A stretch of 64,000 bases of DNA from Sinomonas cyclohexanicum (GCF_020886775.1 NZ_AP024525.1:2914001-2978000); one strand, 5' to 3'; shown: positions 25,705 through 35,155, counted from the stretch's first letter. Numbers and translations: made by a program. Notes: a model not told the origin generated them from the letters alone.

Positions 25705-26622
25705 TCAGGCGCGCGCCGACGGGGCATCCGCCCCGCTGGCCACGAAGTCCGCGAGCCACGTGCGCAGGTCCGAGCCGAACTCGTCGCGGGCGCACGCCAG
25801 CGTCACGACAGCCTTGAGGTAGGAGAGCTTGTCCCCAGTGTCGTAGCGGCGTCCGCGGAACACGACGCCGTACACGCCGCCGCCCTCGCCCTCGCGCCTG
25901 GCCAGGGTCTGGAGCGCGTCGGTGAGCTGGATCTCCCCGCCGCGGCCGGGCTCGGTGTGGTGGAGCACCTCGAACACGGCAGGGTGCAGGACGTAGCGGC
26001 CGATGATCGCGAGGTTGCTCGGCGCGTCCTCGGGCGCGGGCTTCTCCACGAGCCCATGGACCTGCACGTAGTTCTCGCCCTCGACCGGGGTCACGTCCGC
26101 GCAGCCGTACGCGGAGATCGACTCGCGCGGCACCTCCATGAGCGCCACGACTGAGCCGCCGGTGGCCTGCTGGACCCGGATCATCTCCGCGAGCAGCTCG
26201 TCCCGCTCGTCGATGAGGTCGTCGCCGAGGAGCACAGCGAACGGCTCGCTGCCCACGTGCCGCTCCGCGCACAGGACGGCGTGGCCGAGGCCCTTGGGGT
26301 CGCCCTGGCGGACGTAGTGGATGTCGCCGAGGTTGTTGGACTCCTGGATCGCGGCGAGCTTCTTGCTGTCGCCCTTGGCCTCGAGCGTGGCCTCGAGCGA
26401 GGGGACGCGGTCGAAGTGGTCCTCGAGCGCGCGCTTGTTGCGGCCCGTGATCATCAGGATGTCGTCGATGCCGACCGACACAGCCTCCTCGACCACGTAC
26501 TGGATCGCGGGCTTGTCGACGACCGGCAGCATCTCCTTCGGCATCGCCTTGGTCACCGGCAGGAAGCGGGTGCCGAGGCCTGCGACGGGGATGACTGCTT
26601 TCCTCACAGCTGCGGTAGACAC
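25705..26622 (-). CDS. galU: UTP-glucose-1-phosphate uridylyltransferase
   Basis: Makes UDP-glucose for cell-envelope sugars and trehalose; 305 residues. The nucleotide-binding start is AVIPVAGLGTRFLPVTKAMP, then PKEMLPVVDKPAIQYVVEEA, QGDPKGLGHAVLCAER and the metal site LGDDLI. GLVEKP and GRYDTGDK-type (RRYDTGDKLSYL) blocks complete the family pattern. GTG at 26622 follows GAGTGAGGCTC. It is divergent from the 5-FTHF cyclo-ligase gene with 48 bp between starts. Confidence 0.95.
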   Translation of the reverse strand: MSTAAVRKAVIPVAGLGTRFLPVTKAMPKEMLPVVDKPAIQYVVEEAVSVGIDDILMITGRNKRALEDHFDRVPSLEATLEAKGDSKKLAAIQESNNLGDIHYVRQGDPKGLGHAVLCAERHVGSEPFAVLLGDDLIDERDELLAEMIRVQQATGGSVVALMEVPRESISAYGCADVTPVEGENYVQVHGLVEKPAPEDAPSNLAIIGRYVLHPAVFEVLHHTEPGRGGEIQLTDALQTLARREGEGGGVYGVVFRGRRYDTGDKLSYLKAVVTLACARDEFGSDLRTWLADFVASGADAPSARA

Positions 26623-26670
26623 GAGCCTCACTCTATACGAGTGCTGCGCGGGCGCGGATAGAGTCGGGGG

Positions 26671-27339
26671 ATGGACATCGCCGAGCAGAAGTCCGCGCTG
26701 CGTGCCCGGATCTGGTCCGCCCGCCGCTCGCTCGGGGCAGCGCAGGTCGACGCGGCTGCGCCCGGGATCGCGGAGCACGGCCTCGCGTGGGCGCGCGCAG
26801 CCCTCCCCCAGCGGGCCGTGCTGACGGCCTACCTCGGGGTCGGGGCCGAGCCGCCCACCGGACCCTTGATCGAGGCGCTGCACGCGGAAGGGTTCCGCGT
26901 CCTGCTGCCCATTTGCCTCCCGGAGCGCCAGCTCGGCTGGGTGGAGTGGCATCCGGGCATCGAGTTCGCGCGCAGCCGCTACGCGCCGGTGCAGGAGCCG
27001 GTGGGACCACTCATCCCGGGGAACGAGGCGATCGCGGGCGACGGCGTCAGGCCGGCCCTCGCGGGCATCCTCCTTCCGGCCACGGCGCTGGATGCCCAGG
27101 GCCGCCGCGTCGGGCAGGGCGGCGGCTACTACGACCGCTTCCTGGCGCGTGTGGACGCCGCCGGGGCGCGGGTACCGACCGCCGCGGTGGTGTACGACGG
27201 CGAGGTGCTCGCCCCGGGCTTGGTCCCGGCCGATGCGCTCGATCGCCTCGTCGAGGCAGCGGTCACTCCCGGCGGTCTCCGCCCGCTGGGGGCGGTGTCC
27301 CCGGGGGCGGCCGGGTCACCGGTCGGAATAGAGCCCTGA
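26671..27339 (+). CDS. 5-formyltetrahydrofolate cyclo-ligase
   Basis: ATP-dependent conversion of 5-formyl-THF to 5,10-methenyl-THF, a salvage step of one-carbon metabolism; 222 residues. Family motifs are KSALRARIWSARRSL at the N-terminus, the substrate loop LPICLPERQLGWVEW, and the C-terminal ATP-binding block ILLPATALDAQGRRVGQGGG followed by YYDRFL. It precedes the ruc homologue, as Rv0992c and Rv0991c do in M. tuberculosis. Confidence 0.94.
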   Translation: MDIAEQKSALRARIWSARRSLGAAQVDAAAPGIAEHGLAWARAALPQRAVLTAYLGVGAEPPTGPLIEALHAEGFRVLLPICLPERQLGWVEWHPGIEFARSRYAPVQEPVGPLIPGNEAIAGDGVRPALAGILLPATALDAQGRRVGQGGGYYDRFLARVDAAGARVPTAAVVYDGEVLAPGLVPADALDRLVEAAVTPGGLRPLGAVSPGAAGSPVGIEP

Positions 27340-27354
27340 CCCGGACTGTTAGAA

Positions 27355-27381
27355 TTGGCACTCGGGGTTCGCGACTGCCAA
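27355..27381 (+). promoter_or_regulatory. CIRCE-like HrcA operator before the ruc homologue
   Basis: TTGGCACTC-N9-GACTGCCAA. This is the inverted repeat of the second groES CIRCE (TTGGCACTC-N9-GAGTGCCAA) with one changed base and the same 9-bp spacer. TAGAAT at 27350-27355, a good -10 hexamer, touches its left edge, so bound HrcA would block the start site. Confidence 0.8.
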
Positions 27382-27412
27382 CCGGGCCCCGCCTGTCCAT
27401 CAAGGAGTTCTC

Positions 27413-27700
27413 GTGCCCACCTACGCCTACGCCTGCAAAGACTGCCACCACGCATTCGACATCGTGCAGTCGTTCAGTGATTCCTCGCTGACGGTCTGCC
27501 CCGAGTGCGGTGGCACGCTCCGGAAGAAGTTCAACAGCGTGGGCGTGGTCTTCAAGGGCGGCGGCTTCTACCGCACCGACTCCCGCAGTGGCGGCAGCAG
27601 TGTTCCCGCAGCGTCCGGCTCGAAGGACTCGGGAGCCACCGCTTCGAAGGACTCCGCGACTACGGCGTCCGCCCCGGCAGCGGCTGCCGCGTCGAACTGA
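27413..27700 (+). CDS. FmdB-type zinc-ribbon protein, homologue of chaperone Ruc (Rv0991c)
   Basis: 95-residue protein. The N-terminal zinc ribbon has CxxC pairs in YACKDCHHAF and VCPECGGTLRKKFNSVGVVF, then KGGGFYRTDSRSG and a disordered Ser/Ala tail. The sequence and its place next to 5-FTHF cyclo-ligase match M. tuberculosis Rv0991c (Ruc), reported as a redox-switched chaperone whose cysteines release zinc on oxidation and whose gene is under HrcA. A CIRCE-like box directly upstream supports the same control here. The start is GTG with AAGGAG 5 nt upstream. Confidence 0.9.
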   Translation: MPTYAYACKDCHHAFDIVQSFSDSSLTVCPECGGTLRKKFNSVGVVFKGGGFYRTDSRSGGSSVPAASGSKDSGATASKDSATTASAPAAAAASN

Positions 27701-27808
27701 CAGCGTCGGCCTGACCCAGTTGTCCTCCACAGGCGGCGCCCTCGGCGCGTCGTCCACATAGCCGCCCCCTGCCGAGCCGGAGCACCGTCCGCTGGCTAGC
27801 GTGGCGGC

Positions 27809-28546
27809 ATGAGTCGCCCCTCGCCCCGGTCCCCGGCGCGGCGCCCACCCGGCCCGCGCCGCGCCCCGTCCATGCGCCCATGGGCGCCCGTCAGGCGGAG
27901 CCGCCTGAGGCGCTTCGTCGACCGTCGTCGTCGGACCGTCGCGGCGGCGCTGCTGTGCCTCGGAGCCGGCATCGCCGTCTACCAGCTCACCCCGCCCTCG
28001 GCCGCAATGGTCTCCGTCGCCGTGGCCGCCCGCGATCTCGCTGGCGGCGCCGCCCTGTCCCCCGGCGACCTACGCACCGCGCGGCTCCCCGCGGACGCCG
28101 TTCCCCAGCGCGCGGAACTCGATCCCCCGCGCCTCGTCGGGCAAAGGCTCGCTGGGCCGCTGCGCAGCGGCGAGGTCCTCACGGACGCCGCCGTCGTCGG
28201 ACCCGGCCTCCTGGCCGGCACGGCCCCGGGAACGGCGGCTGTGCCGGTGCGGATGGCGGACCCCGCGTCACTCGAGCTCCTCAGCCCCGGCCAGCTCGTG
28301 GACCTCGTTCTCAGCGCCGACGCGGGCGGCGGGGGCTCGGCGGGCACGGCGCTCGCCTCCCGCGTCCCCGTGCTGTGGACCGGGAAGGCGTCGGGCGGTG
28401 GGGCCGGCGGAGCGTGGATCGGCTCGACTCAGGACTCGGACGGACTCCTCGTGGTGGGGGCGTCGCCCGAGCAGGCCCTGCGGATCGCGGGGGCGTCGAC
28501 GCGCGGCAAGGTGTTCTTCATGCTCGTCGAGACGGGGCCCCGATGA
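27809..28546 (+). CDS. SAF-domain membrane-anchored protein (CpaB/RcpC-like)
   Basis: 245-residue protein: a basic proline-rich N-terminus, one transmembrane helix at about 47-65 (TVAAALLCLGAGIAVYQL), then a SAF domain (VSVAVAARDLAGGAALSPGD, VLTDAAVVGPGLL) and an RcpC-like region ending in VLWTGKASGGG and LLVVGASPEQALRIAGAS. SAF proteins of this kind belong to Flp pilus assembly, but no other pilus gene is visible here, so its job may be different. The start is the ATG at 27809. Confidence 0.85.
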   Translation: MSRPSPRSPARRPPGPRRAPSMRPWAPVRRSRLRRFVDRRRRTVAAALLCLGAGIAVYQLTPPSAAMVSVAVAARDLAGGAALSPGDLRTARLPADAVPQRAELDPPRLVGQRLAGPLRSGEVLTDAAVVGPGLLAGTAPGTAAVPVRMADPASLELLSPGQLVDLVLSADAGGGGSAGTALASRVPVLWTGKASGGGAGGAWIGSTQDSDGLLVVGASPEQALRIAGASTRGKVFFMLVETGPR

Positions 28547-28557
28547 GGCGGTACCCA

Positions 28558-31500
28558 CTAGCCCCAGTGCGGCGGCTTCTGCTCCTTGAGCCAGCGGTCG
28601 CGCTCCCGTTCCCCCGCATTCGTCGGTCCGGGCTCCTCGGTGGGCGCCGGCACCGGAGCCTCGGGCCCGTCGGCGGAGGCCGGCCCCGTGCCGGGCACGG
28701 TCACGCGGCGTCCTCCGCGCGGGCGGCGGAGTTCCGCAGCGGCGTGGGAGCCGTGGTCGGGTGCGTCCATTCTGGGTGCGTGGCCCGGGTCGTCCGGCTC
28801 GCGCGCTGCCGCCTCGCCTTCCCGCACGTCCTGATCGCTTCCCTCGGAGCCCTGCTGCCCGCCGTGTGCGGTCGGACCCGTGGCAGGCCGGGCTCCCTGG
28901 GCCGGCTCGTCACTGCCCTGCTCGGTGGCCATGGCCCCGCCCTCCTTCTTCGTGCCGATCGTGCCGCCGGCAGGGGCGTCCGCCCTCGGGGCCGTGCGCA
29001 TCGCGGGACCGAGCGACCCGCCCGCGTGCCTGCCGCCGTCCGCGCGGGCCCCGGCGCGCTCGCCGGTCGCGGGCGGCACGGGCCCTCCCGTGAGGAAACC
29101 CGCCGATCCGTGCTCGTCGGCGTGCGTGTCGAGGCCCAGTTCCGTCGCGATCATCTCGGCGCAGCTGCTTGGATCCGTGAAGACCTCGATCGTCCACAGC
29201 GTGAAGTGCTTCCAGCCAAGGCGTTGGAGTCGCTCCGGGTGCTGCCGCGTGCGCTCGCGAACGCTGAGGCGGCGGTAGCGCTCGGTGCCGTCCGACTCGA
29301 CCGCGACGGGCGCGCTCGTCTCGTGCTCCTCGAGGCCGATCGTCAGCAGGGGGTCGATGGCCGCGGCCATGTCCACCGCGCCGTCGTAGTGATGCCAGAC
29401 GCGGGCGCCCCGGGAGGCAAGGCGGTCCCCGAGGTCGGTGACGAGCGGGTCGGCGCCCAGCGCCTCGGCACTCGCGGCGGCGCGCGTCGCCGGCGTGCCC
29501 AGGTGCGTGTTGCCGTCCAGCTCCCGGTCGAGCAGCTCGTAGAAGTCCGAGGCGCCCTCGCTCAAGCGCGTGACATCCAGCTCGGAGGGCCTGAAGCAGC
29601 TCAGCACGTGCATGCTGTGGCGTGCGCGGCTCATCGCCAGCGCAAACCTCCGCCGCCCGCCGGGCTCACTGAGCGGCCCGAAGTGGTGCATCGCGCGGCC
29701 GTGGGGGGTGCGGCCGAATCCGAGCGAGAAGATCACGTGATCGCGGACCAGGCCGCCGGCCCTGTCGATGTGGACCACCCGGAACGGTTCCTCGCCCCCG
29801 CTGAAGAAGTCGACGATGTCCGGGTGGTTGGCCATCTGCAGGCGGATGGCCTCGCCGACCCGGGCCGCGTGGTGCGCGCTGGCGGTGATCACCGCGAGGG
29901 ACACGGCCGGGCGGTGCCGCGCGTGATCGAACACGAGGTCGACCACGCGGTTCACTTCCGCAGCCACAGACTCGACGCCGCCGTCCTCTCCACTCGGCAG
30001 GCCCATTCCCTCGGCGAGGTACTCGAGGAGGAACGGCCTGTCGAGGCCCGTGACGCTCGGACCGTCCGGCAGCCGCCGCAGGCTCCCGGAGTAGAAGCGG
30101 CGGCTCAGCTGGAGGTCGAGGTCCTCGTCCACCGACCGGTACACAGTGCGAAGCCGAACCGACGGCAGGACGCGGGAGAGTGCAGTGAGGGCGCTCTCGA
30201 CCGTGGGAACAAGCGGCTGGCCGGGCTGCTGCTCGACGCTCACCGAGAAGGGCCTCGGGTTGGCGACCTGGGGATCGCCCAGGGCGATGACCCTCTCGGC
30301 ACGCGCGATCGCCGGGAGAGCGGCGCGCAGCGGCATGGAGTCCGCGTCGAGGAGGATCACGGCGTCGAACCTGTGGCCCGGCGTCAGGGCGGGATTGAGG
30401 GCGTATGGGCTGCAAGTCCAGACGGGCACGAGCGGCCGAATGAGGCGCGGGGACTGCCGCTCGAGGGCGGCGAGGCTGATCCGGCCGTCCTTGAGCAGGG
30501 CGCGGAGTGCCTCCGCCTCCCGGGAGTGCCGCACGATCGCGTCGGACCATTCACGCGCCAGCCGCCACCTCAGCCGCGCTGCGCCGCTGGCGATGTGGGC
30601 GCGGTCTGCCCGGGCGAACTCGGACTCGGCGCGGCGCAGCTGGTCGCCGTCGGACATCGCGAGGTAGTCGTCCCCGCTGATCATCGCTTCCAGGACCGAC
30701 TGCCACCACGCGAGCTCGAGCTCGGACGCGACGACGCCGGCCGGTGCTTCGCGCTCGGTGAGGTCGCTCAGGAGGTCTCCCAGCCCGTGCTCGCGGAGCT
30801 CGTCCTCAAGCAGCGTCCGCTCTGGCAGCGAGCGGAGCAGGGGCGAGTCCTCCGCGAGGGCGGCAAGCCGTGCCGCAAGGCTGTCCACCTTGGCCTCGAG
30901 GAGCTTCCCGCCCTGCGCGGTGGGTGCGAGGATCGCGCCGAGGCGCATCAGGCCCCGTTCGGCGGCGAGATACGCCTCCCTGAGTTCCGCGAGCCCCGAG
31001 GGGACCGAGGGGTGCCGTTGGGACGTCGCGCACAGGGCCCAGGCCTCGCGCTGCGACTGGACGAGGGACAGGGAGCTGTGGAGGTCGGACAGGTGAACCC
31101 CGGGCCGCACGTATTCCTTGGCCACCCTGCGGAGCCGCGAACGCTGCAGCGCCGTCACCTCGATGCCGCGTTCCCTGCGCCACGCGGCGGGGGCAGTGGC
31201 CGCGATCAGGTCCGTGACGGGCCGGTCGAAGATGTCCGGGGTGAACTTGTCCAGGCTCTCGCGCACCGAGACGAGGAGCTCGAGCTGTCGCCCCCATCCC
31301 GCCACCGTCGGCTCGAGCCGGATCGCGGCGTGCTCGGCCACGGCGGCCATGCGTTCCTTGAGCGCGGGAACCTCGGTCGAAAGGCGTGCGGCGAGCTCGC
31401 GCGCATCGTCCGTCTCTCGGCGCGTCACGAGGCGCGCGCCGTGCCACGGGCTCTCCGCGACGGCACGGCTGAAGCTCCCGAGATCGGCCGCCCGTCGAAG

Positions 31501-32883
31501 CCGCTCGCTGAGGCCGGCGCGGTCCTTGATGCTGTCCAGGACGCTCCGCTTGAGCCGCACCGTGGTTGCGGGGGCCGGGTGCAGCGACGTGAGGGCCGCG
31601 AGGGACTGCATCGCCTCGTACGGCGAGCATCCCCAGCGTTCGCGGACGTTGTGCAGCGAGGCGACGTGGTCCATGAGCTGGTGGCGGCGGTCCCGCAGGA
31701 CCCGGTAGACACCTTCGAGCTGGGGCTCGTGAGACTTCTCATTGCGCACGATCGCGCGGACGATCTGCGAGCGCAGCTGGCCCGGACCAACGGTTGCCCC
31801 GAGCTGCAGGACGAGCGAGCCCAGGCCGAGGGCGTCGCACTCGCGGTGAAGCTCAGCAAGGCTTGCCCGGCGCTCCGCGACGACGAGCACGGAGCGCCCC
31901 GACTCGACGAGGGCCGCGAGGGCGTTCACCGCCGTCTGGGTCTGCCCGGTGCCGGGGGGCGCCTCGACCACGAGCGAGTCCCCCGCCCGGACCGCGTCAA
32001 TGACGAGCTGCTGGTCGGCGTCGGCATCGAGGACGAGGAACTCGTCCTCGGGGTCGCGCTCATCGAGGGCGGGGAAGCGAGACTCGTCCAGTGGCTCGGG
32101 GGCGGGGTGGACCGAGCCGGATGTCGAGGCCATCGCCGCGAGGATCGGGTGCGCGGCGGTGATCGCAGGGTCCTCGAGCGACTCCTCGAGGTCCGCGAAG
32201 GTGGAGACGGTCAGGCGGGACTCGACCTGGGCCCCGGCGATGGGCGCCACGAGGGCCCTGACTCTTTCCAGCACCGGGTGCGGGTCGAGCCGCGCGGTGC
32301 TGTACGCCATCCGCTCGATCGCCGCGGCATCGATGTCGATCCGGTGCACGGCGCGCAGATGCCGCACGAGGGCGGGGTTGATCCTGGCCTGCTCGGTGAG
32401 CTTGAGCTCGAAGTCGTCCTGCTCCGGGCGGACGGTGAGCTCGACCGCGGCGAGCAGAACGGGCGCGCTCACGCGGCGCGGCCTGCCGCCCACGGCAGAC
32501 GTCCAGGTCGCGAGCCCGGCAGCGAGGTGGCCGGCGTCGACCCCGCGCTCGTTCGCGAGTTCATGCGACTTGGCGCGGAGGTTCCGGGCGGCGCGGGCCG
32601 CACGGGTGTAGTCATGGCGGTCACGCAGGAGGGTCGAGAGCCGTGTCCGGCGGCCGGCGAGCAGCTGGGCGAGGCCGGAGGCATGCGCATGGGTGAGGTC
32701 GATACTGCCGTCAGGTCCGGGGAAGAACGCGAGCATCGTGTCCGGTCCCGTCACCCCGGGCAGGGCCGAGAGCCACGCCTCAAGGCGGGCCTCCTCCTCG
32801 GGGGTCGTCGTCTCGGGCACGTCGTCGCTCTCCTGAAGAGCTGCAAGTGCGCTGGCTTGTTTGCCTGTGGACCATCTCGGCAT
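28558..32883 (-). CDS. Superfamily-1 helicase-like protein with C-terminal Vsr-like nuclease domain, degenerate ATPase
   Basis: 1441 residues. An N-terminal unknown region (1-290) precedes a DNA2/NAM7-like helicase core. Walker A reads APPGTGQTQTAV with Gln at 314 where Lys is invariant in active enzymes. Walker B reads VILLDADSMP, with Ala847 in place of the usual Glu after Asp846. Later motifs are RTVYRSVDEDLD, FGRTPHGRAMHHFG and FALAMSRARHSMHVLS (motif VI). At about 1150-1260 lies a PD-(D/E)xK/Vsr-like domain of the REase_MTES_1575 kind: GAVDMAAAID (D1171), PVAVESDGTERY (E1196, D1198) and LQRLGWKHFTLWTIEVF. The last ~190 residues are disordered, ending in WLKEQKPPHWG. ATP hydrolysis is predicted lost or altered while the nuclease core looks kept. 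Upstream of guaA stop by 153 bp, same strand. Confidence 0.8.
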   Translation of the reverse strand: MPRWSTGKQASALAALQESDDVPETTTPEEEARLEAWLSALPGVTGPDTMLAFFPGPDGSIDLTHAHASGLAQLLAGRRTRLSTLLRDRHDYTRAARAARNLRAKSHELANERGVDAGHLAAGLATWTSAVGGRPRRVSAPVLLAAVELTVRPEQDDFELKLTEQARINPALVRHLRAVHRIDIDAAAIERMAYSTARLDPHPVLERVRALVAPIAGAQVESRLTVSTFADLEESLEDPAITAAHPILAAMASTSGSVHPAPEPLDESRFPALDERDPEDEFLVLDADADQQLVIDAVRAGDSLVVEAPPGTGQTQTAVNALAALVESGRSVLVVAERRASLAELHRECDALGLGSLVLQLGATVGPGQLRSQIVRAIVRNEKSHEPQLEGVYRVLRDRRHQLMDHVASLHNVRERWGCSPYEAMQSLAALTSLHPAPATTVRLKRSVLDSIKDRAGLSERLRRAADLGSFSRAVAESPWHGARLVTRRETDDARELAARLSTEVPALKERMAAVAEHAAIRLEPTVAGWGRQLELLVSVRESLDKFTPDIFDRPVTDLIAATAPAAWRRERGIEVTALQRSRLRRVAKEYVRPGVHLSDLHSSLSLVQSQREAWALCATSQRHPSVPSGLAELREAYLAAERGLMRLGAILAPTAQGGKLLEAKVDSLAARLAALAEDSPLLRSLPERTLLEDELREHGLGDLLSDLTEREAPAGVVASELELAWWQSVLEAMISGDDYLAMSDGDQLRRAESEFARADRAHIASGAARLRWRLAREWSDAIVRHSREAEALRALLKDGRISLAALERQSPRLIRPLVPVWTCSPYALNPALTPGHRFDAVILLDADSMPLRAALPAIARAERVIALGDPQVANPRPFSVSVEQQPGQPLVPTVESALTALSRVLPSVRLRTVYRSVDEDLDLQLSRRFYSGSLRRLPDGPSVTGLDRPFLLEYLAEGMGLPSGEDGGVESVAAEVNRVVDLVFDHARHRPAVSLAVITASAHHAARVGEAIRLQMANHPDIVDFFSGGEEPFRVVHIDRAGGLVRDHVIFSLGFGRTPHGRAMHHFGPLSEPGGRRRFALAMSRARHSMHVLSCFRPSELDVTRLSEGASDFYELLDRELDGNTHLGTPATRAAASAEALGADPLVTDLGDRLASRGARVWHHYDGAVDMAAAIDPLLTIGLEEHETSAPVAVESDGTERYRRLSVRERTRQHPERLQRLGWKHFTLWTIEVFTDPSSCAEMIATELGLDTHADEHGSAGFLTGGPVPPATGERAGARADGGRHAGGSLGPAMRTAPRADAPAGGTIGTKKEGGAMATEQGSDEPAQGARPATGPTAHGGQQGSEGSDQDVREGEAAAREPDDPGHAPRMDAPDHGSHAAAELRRPRGGRRVTVPGTGPASADGPEAPVPAPTEEPGPTNAGERERDRWLKEQKPPHWG

Positions 32884-32979
32884 AGCTCCGAGGTTAGCCT
32901 GTCATGTCGCATTCCCCGGGCGTGCAACGCTGCGGGCGGCGAAATCAGCGACGCCAGGGTAGCCGACGGCCCGAACGGC

Positions 32980-33013
32980 GACGGCCGGCGTCCCGCAGGG
33001 GGCGCCGGCCGTC
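32980..33013 (-). terminator. Hairpin downstream of guaA
   Basis: Perfect 11-bp arms GACGGCCGGCG (32980-32990) and CGCCGGCCGTC (33003-33013) with a 12-nt loop, 24 bp after the guaA stop. There is no T-tract, common in high-GC terminators. Confidence 0.65.
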
Positions 33014-33036
33014 TCACGTCAAGGGCAGCCCGATGG

Positions 33037-34647
33037 CTACTCCCACTCGATGGTTCCCGGCGGCTTGCTCGTGACGTCGAGGACCACGCGGTTCACACCG
33101 TCAACCTCGTTGGTGATCCGGTTGGAGATCTTCGCGAGGAGGTCGAACGGGAGGCGGGACCAGTCGGCGGTCATGGCGTCCTCGCTCGAGACGGGGCGCA
33201 GCACGATCGGGTGACCGTACGTGCGGCCGTCGCCCTGGACGCCCACGCTGCGGACGTCGGCGAGGAGCACCACGGGCATCTGCCACACCTCGTTGTCGAG
33301 GCCCGCGGCGGTGAGCTCGGCGCGGCCGATCGCGTCAGCCTTGCGGAGCAGCTCGAGCCGTTCCGCCGTGACCTCGCCGATGATCCGGATGCCGAGGCCC
33401 GGACCGGGGAACGGCTGGCGGGCGACGATGACCTCAGGGAGCCCCAGCTGCCGACCGACGGCGCGCACCTCGTCCTTGAAGAGTGCCCGGAGCGGTTCGA
33501 CGAGCTCGAACCGGAGGTCCTCGGGGAGGCCTCCAACGTTGTGGTGGCTCTTGATGTTGGCCGCGCCTTCGCCGCCGCCGGACTCGACCACGTCCGGGTA
33601 CAGGGTGCCCTGGACGAGGAACTTGATCTGCTCCCCGGCGGCATTGGCCTCATCGACGATGGCACGCTCGGCCTCCTCGAACGCGCGGATGAACTCGCGC
33701 CCGATGATCTTGCGCTTCTCCTCCGGGTCCGTGACTCCCGCGAGCGCGCCGAGGAAGCGCTCCTGCTCGTTGGCCACATGGAGCTTGACGCCGGTCGCCG
33801 CGACGAAGTCGCGCTCGACCTGCTCGGCCTCGCCTTCTCGCAGGAGGCCGTGGTCGACGAAGACGCACGTGAGCTGGTCGCCGACCGCGCGCTGGACGAG
33901 TGCCGCGGCGACGGCGGAGTCGACGCCGCCCGAGAGCCCGCAGATCACGCGGGCGTCTCCGACCTGGGCACGGATCCGCTCGACCTGCTCCTCGACGATG
34001 TTGCCCGTGGTCCAGTTGGGCTCGAGCCCGGCGACCTCGAACAGGAAGTTCTCGAGCACCCTCTGGCCGAAGTCGGAGTGCTTGACCTCGGGGTGCCACT
34101 GGACCCCGCCGAGGGCCTTGGCCTCGTTGACGAACGCCGCGACGGGCGCACCCGCCGTGGTCGCGAGCACCTCGAACCCGGCCGGCGCCGTCTGCACGGA
34201 GTCGCCGTGGCTCATCCACGTGCTCTGGGCGGCCGGGATCCCGGCGAGCAGGGAATGCGGCTCGCCGACGGCGGTCGCAACCGTGGCACCGTACTCGCGC
34301 AGCCCCGTGCGCGCCACCGTGCCGCCGAGTGCGTTGGCCATCGCCTGGAAGCCGTAGCAGATGCCGAACACGGGCACGCCGGCCTCGAACAGGTCGGGCC
34401 CAACGCTCGGCGCGCCCTCGGCGTACACGCTCGAGGGCCCTCCGGAGAGGATGATGGCGGCGGGGCTCTTGGCGAGGATCTGCTCGGTGGTCAGGGTGTG
34501 CGGGACGATCTCCGAGTACACGTTGGCCTCGCGCACGCGGCGTGCGATGAGCTGCGCATACTGGGCGCCGTAGTCCACCACGAGCACCGGCCGCTGGGCA
34601 GTCTGCACTGTGGGCGACTGGGCCGAGTCTTGGGAAGCTGTAGTCAC
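33037..34647 (-). CDS. guaA: GMP synthase (glutamine-hydrolysing)
   Basis: Last step of GMP synthesis, XMP + glutamine + ATP to GMP; 536 residues. The class I glutamine amidotransferase half has the nucleophile in [17 protein letters not shown] and the His/Glu pair in GVQWHPEV. The ATP-pyrophosphatase half has the P-loop [16 protein letters not shown], followed by the GuaA dimerisation domain ending in [20 protein letters not shown] and IEWE. The start is GTG at 34647; the frame stays open upstream over the DUF3817 gene. Two further guanine genes, guaB and guaB3, are 4-7 kb away on the same strand. Confidence 0.96.
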   Translation of the reverse strand: MTTASQDSAQSPTVQTAQRPVLVVDYGAQYAQLIARRVREANVYSEIVPHTLTTEQILAKSPAAIILSGGPSSVYAEGAPSVGPDLFEAGVPVFGICYGFQAMANALGGTVARTGLREYGATVATAVGEPHSLLAGIPAAQSTWMSHGDSVQTAPAGFEVLATTAGAPVAAFVNEAKALGGVQWHPEVKHSDFGQRVLENFLFEVAGLEPNWTTGNIVEEQVERIRAQVGDARVICGLSGGVDSAVAAALVQRAVGDQLTCVFVDHGLLREGEAEQVERDFVAATGVKLHVANEQERFLGALAGVTDPEEKRKIIGREFIRAFEEAERAIVDEANAAGEQIKFLVQGTLYPDVVESGGGEGAANIKSHHNVGGLPEDLRFELVEPLRALFKDEVRAVGRQLGLPEVIVARQPFPGPGLGIRIIGEVTAERLELLRKADAIGRAELTAAGLDNEVWQMPVVLLADVRSVGVQGDGRTYGHPIVLRPVSSEDAMTADWSRLPFDLLAKISNRITNEVDGVNRVVLDVTSKPPGTIEWE

Positions 34648-34669
34648 TCCATCAAGGGTACCGGACCAG

Positions 34670-35155
34670 TCAGTACCGCTGGCCTGCCTCGGGGTGAGAC
34701 TCGAGTTCGCGCTCCGCCTCGGCATGCATCCGGCGCTCGACGAAGAAGCTCAGGAACGGCACGACGCCACCCAGCGCCATGAGGATGAACCGCATGAAGG
34801 GCCAGCGCATGAGCGACCACACGCGGAAGTTGGAGATGAGGTAGATCACGTACATCCAGCCGTGGACGATGAGGATCGTGATGGAGACGTTCACCCCGCC
34901 GACGACGCCCGCAGGCTCCGCGTCCGCCAGGCCGAACCCGAAGGGCCTGCCGGTGAACGCGTCGCTGCCGCCGGCGAACAGGAACTGGCCGAACGCGTAC
35001 CGGGCGATCATCTCGGCGCACAGCAGCAGGAGCATCGTGCCCGTCACGTAGGCCGCGACGCGGTAGAACTTCAGCGCGGAGCGGATCTGGGCGACGGTGC
35101 CGCCGAAGCGGCGCTGGCCGGTGGTTCGGCCCACGGCGGGCTTGGGGTCGATCAC
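34670..35155 (-). CDS. DUF3817 membrane protein
   Basis: 161-residue integral membrane protein with three or four helices and the DUF3817 pattern ([60 protein letters not shown]). This family is widespread next to guaA and SURF1 in Micrococcales; function is unknown. Its ATG overlaps the SURF1 stop by four bases, and the guaA GTG lies 23 bp after its stop, so the three are likely one operon. Confidence 0.92.
   Translation of the reverse strand: MIDPKPAVGRTTGQRRFGGTVAQIRSALKFYRVAAYVTGTMLLLLCAEMIARYAFGQFLFAGGSDAFTGRPFGFGLADAEPAGVVGGVNVSITILIVHGWMYVIYLISNFRVWSLMRWPFMRFILMALGGVVPFLSFFVERRMHAEAERELESHPEAGQRY

Noticed and set aside
27880-34782. A 2300-codon open frame on the plus strand antisense to the helicase and guaA
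   Set aside because: It runs against two clearly real genes, has no ribosome-binding site, and its translation is Arg/Gly-rich low-complexity sequence typical of shadow frames in high-GC DNA.
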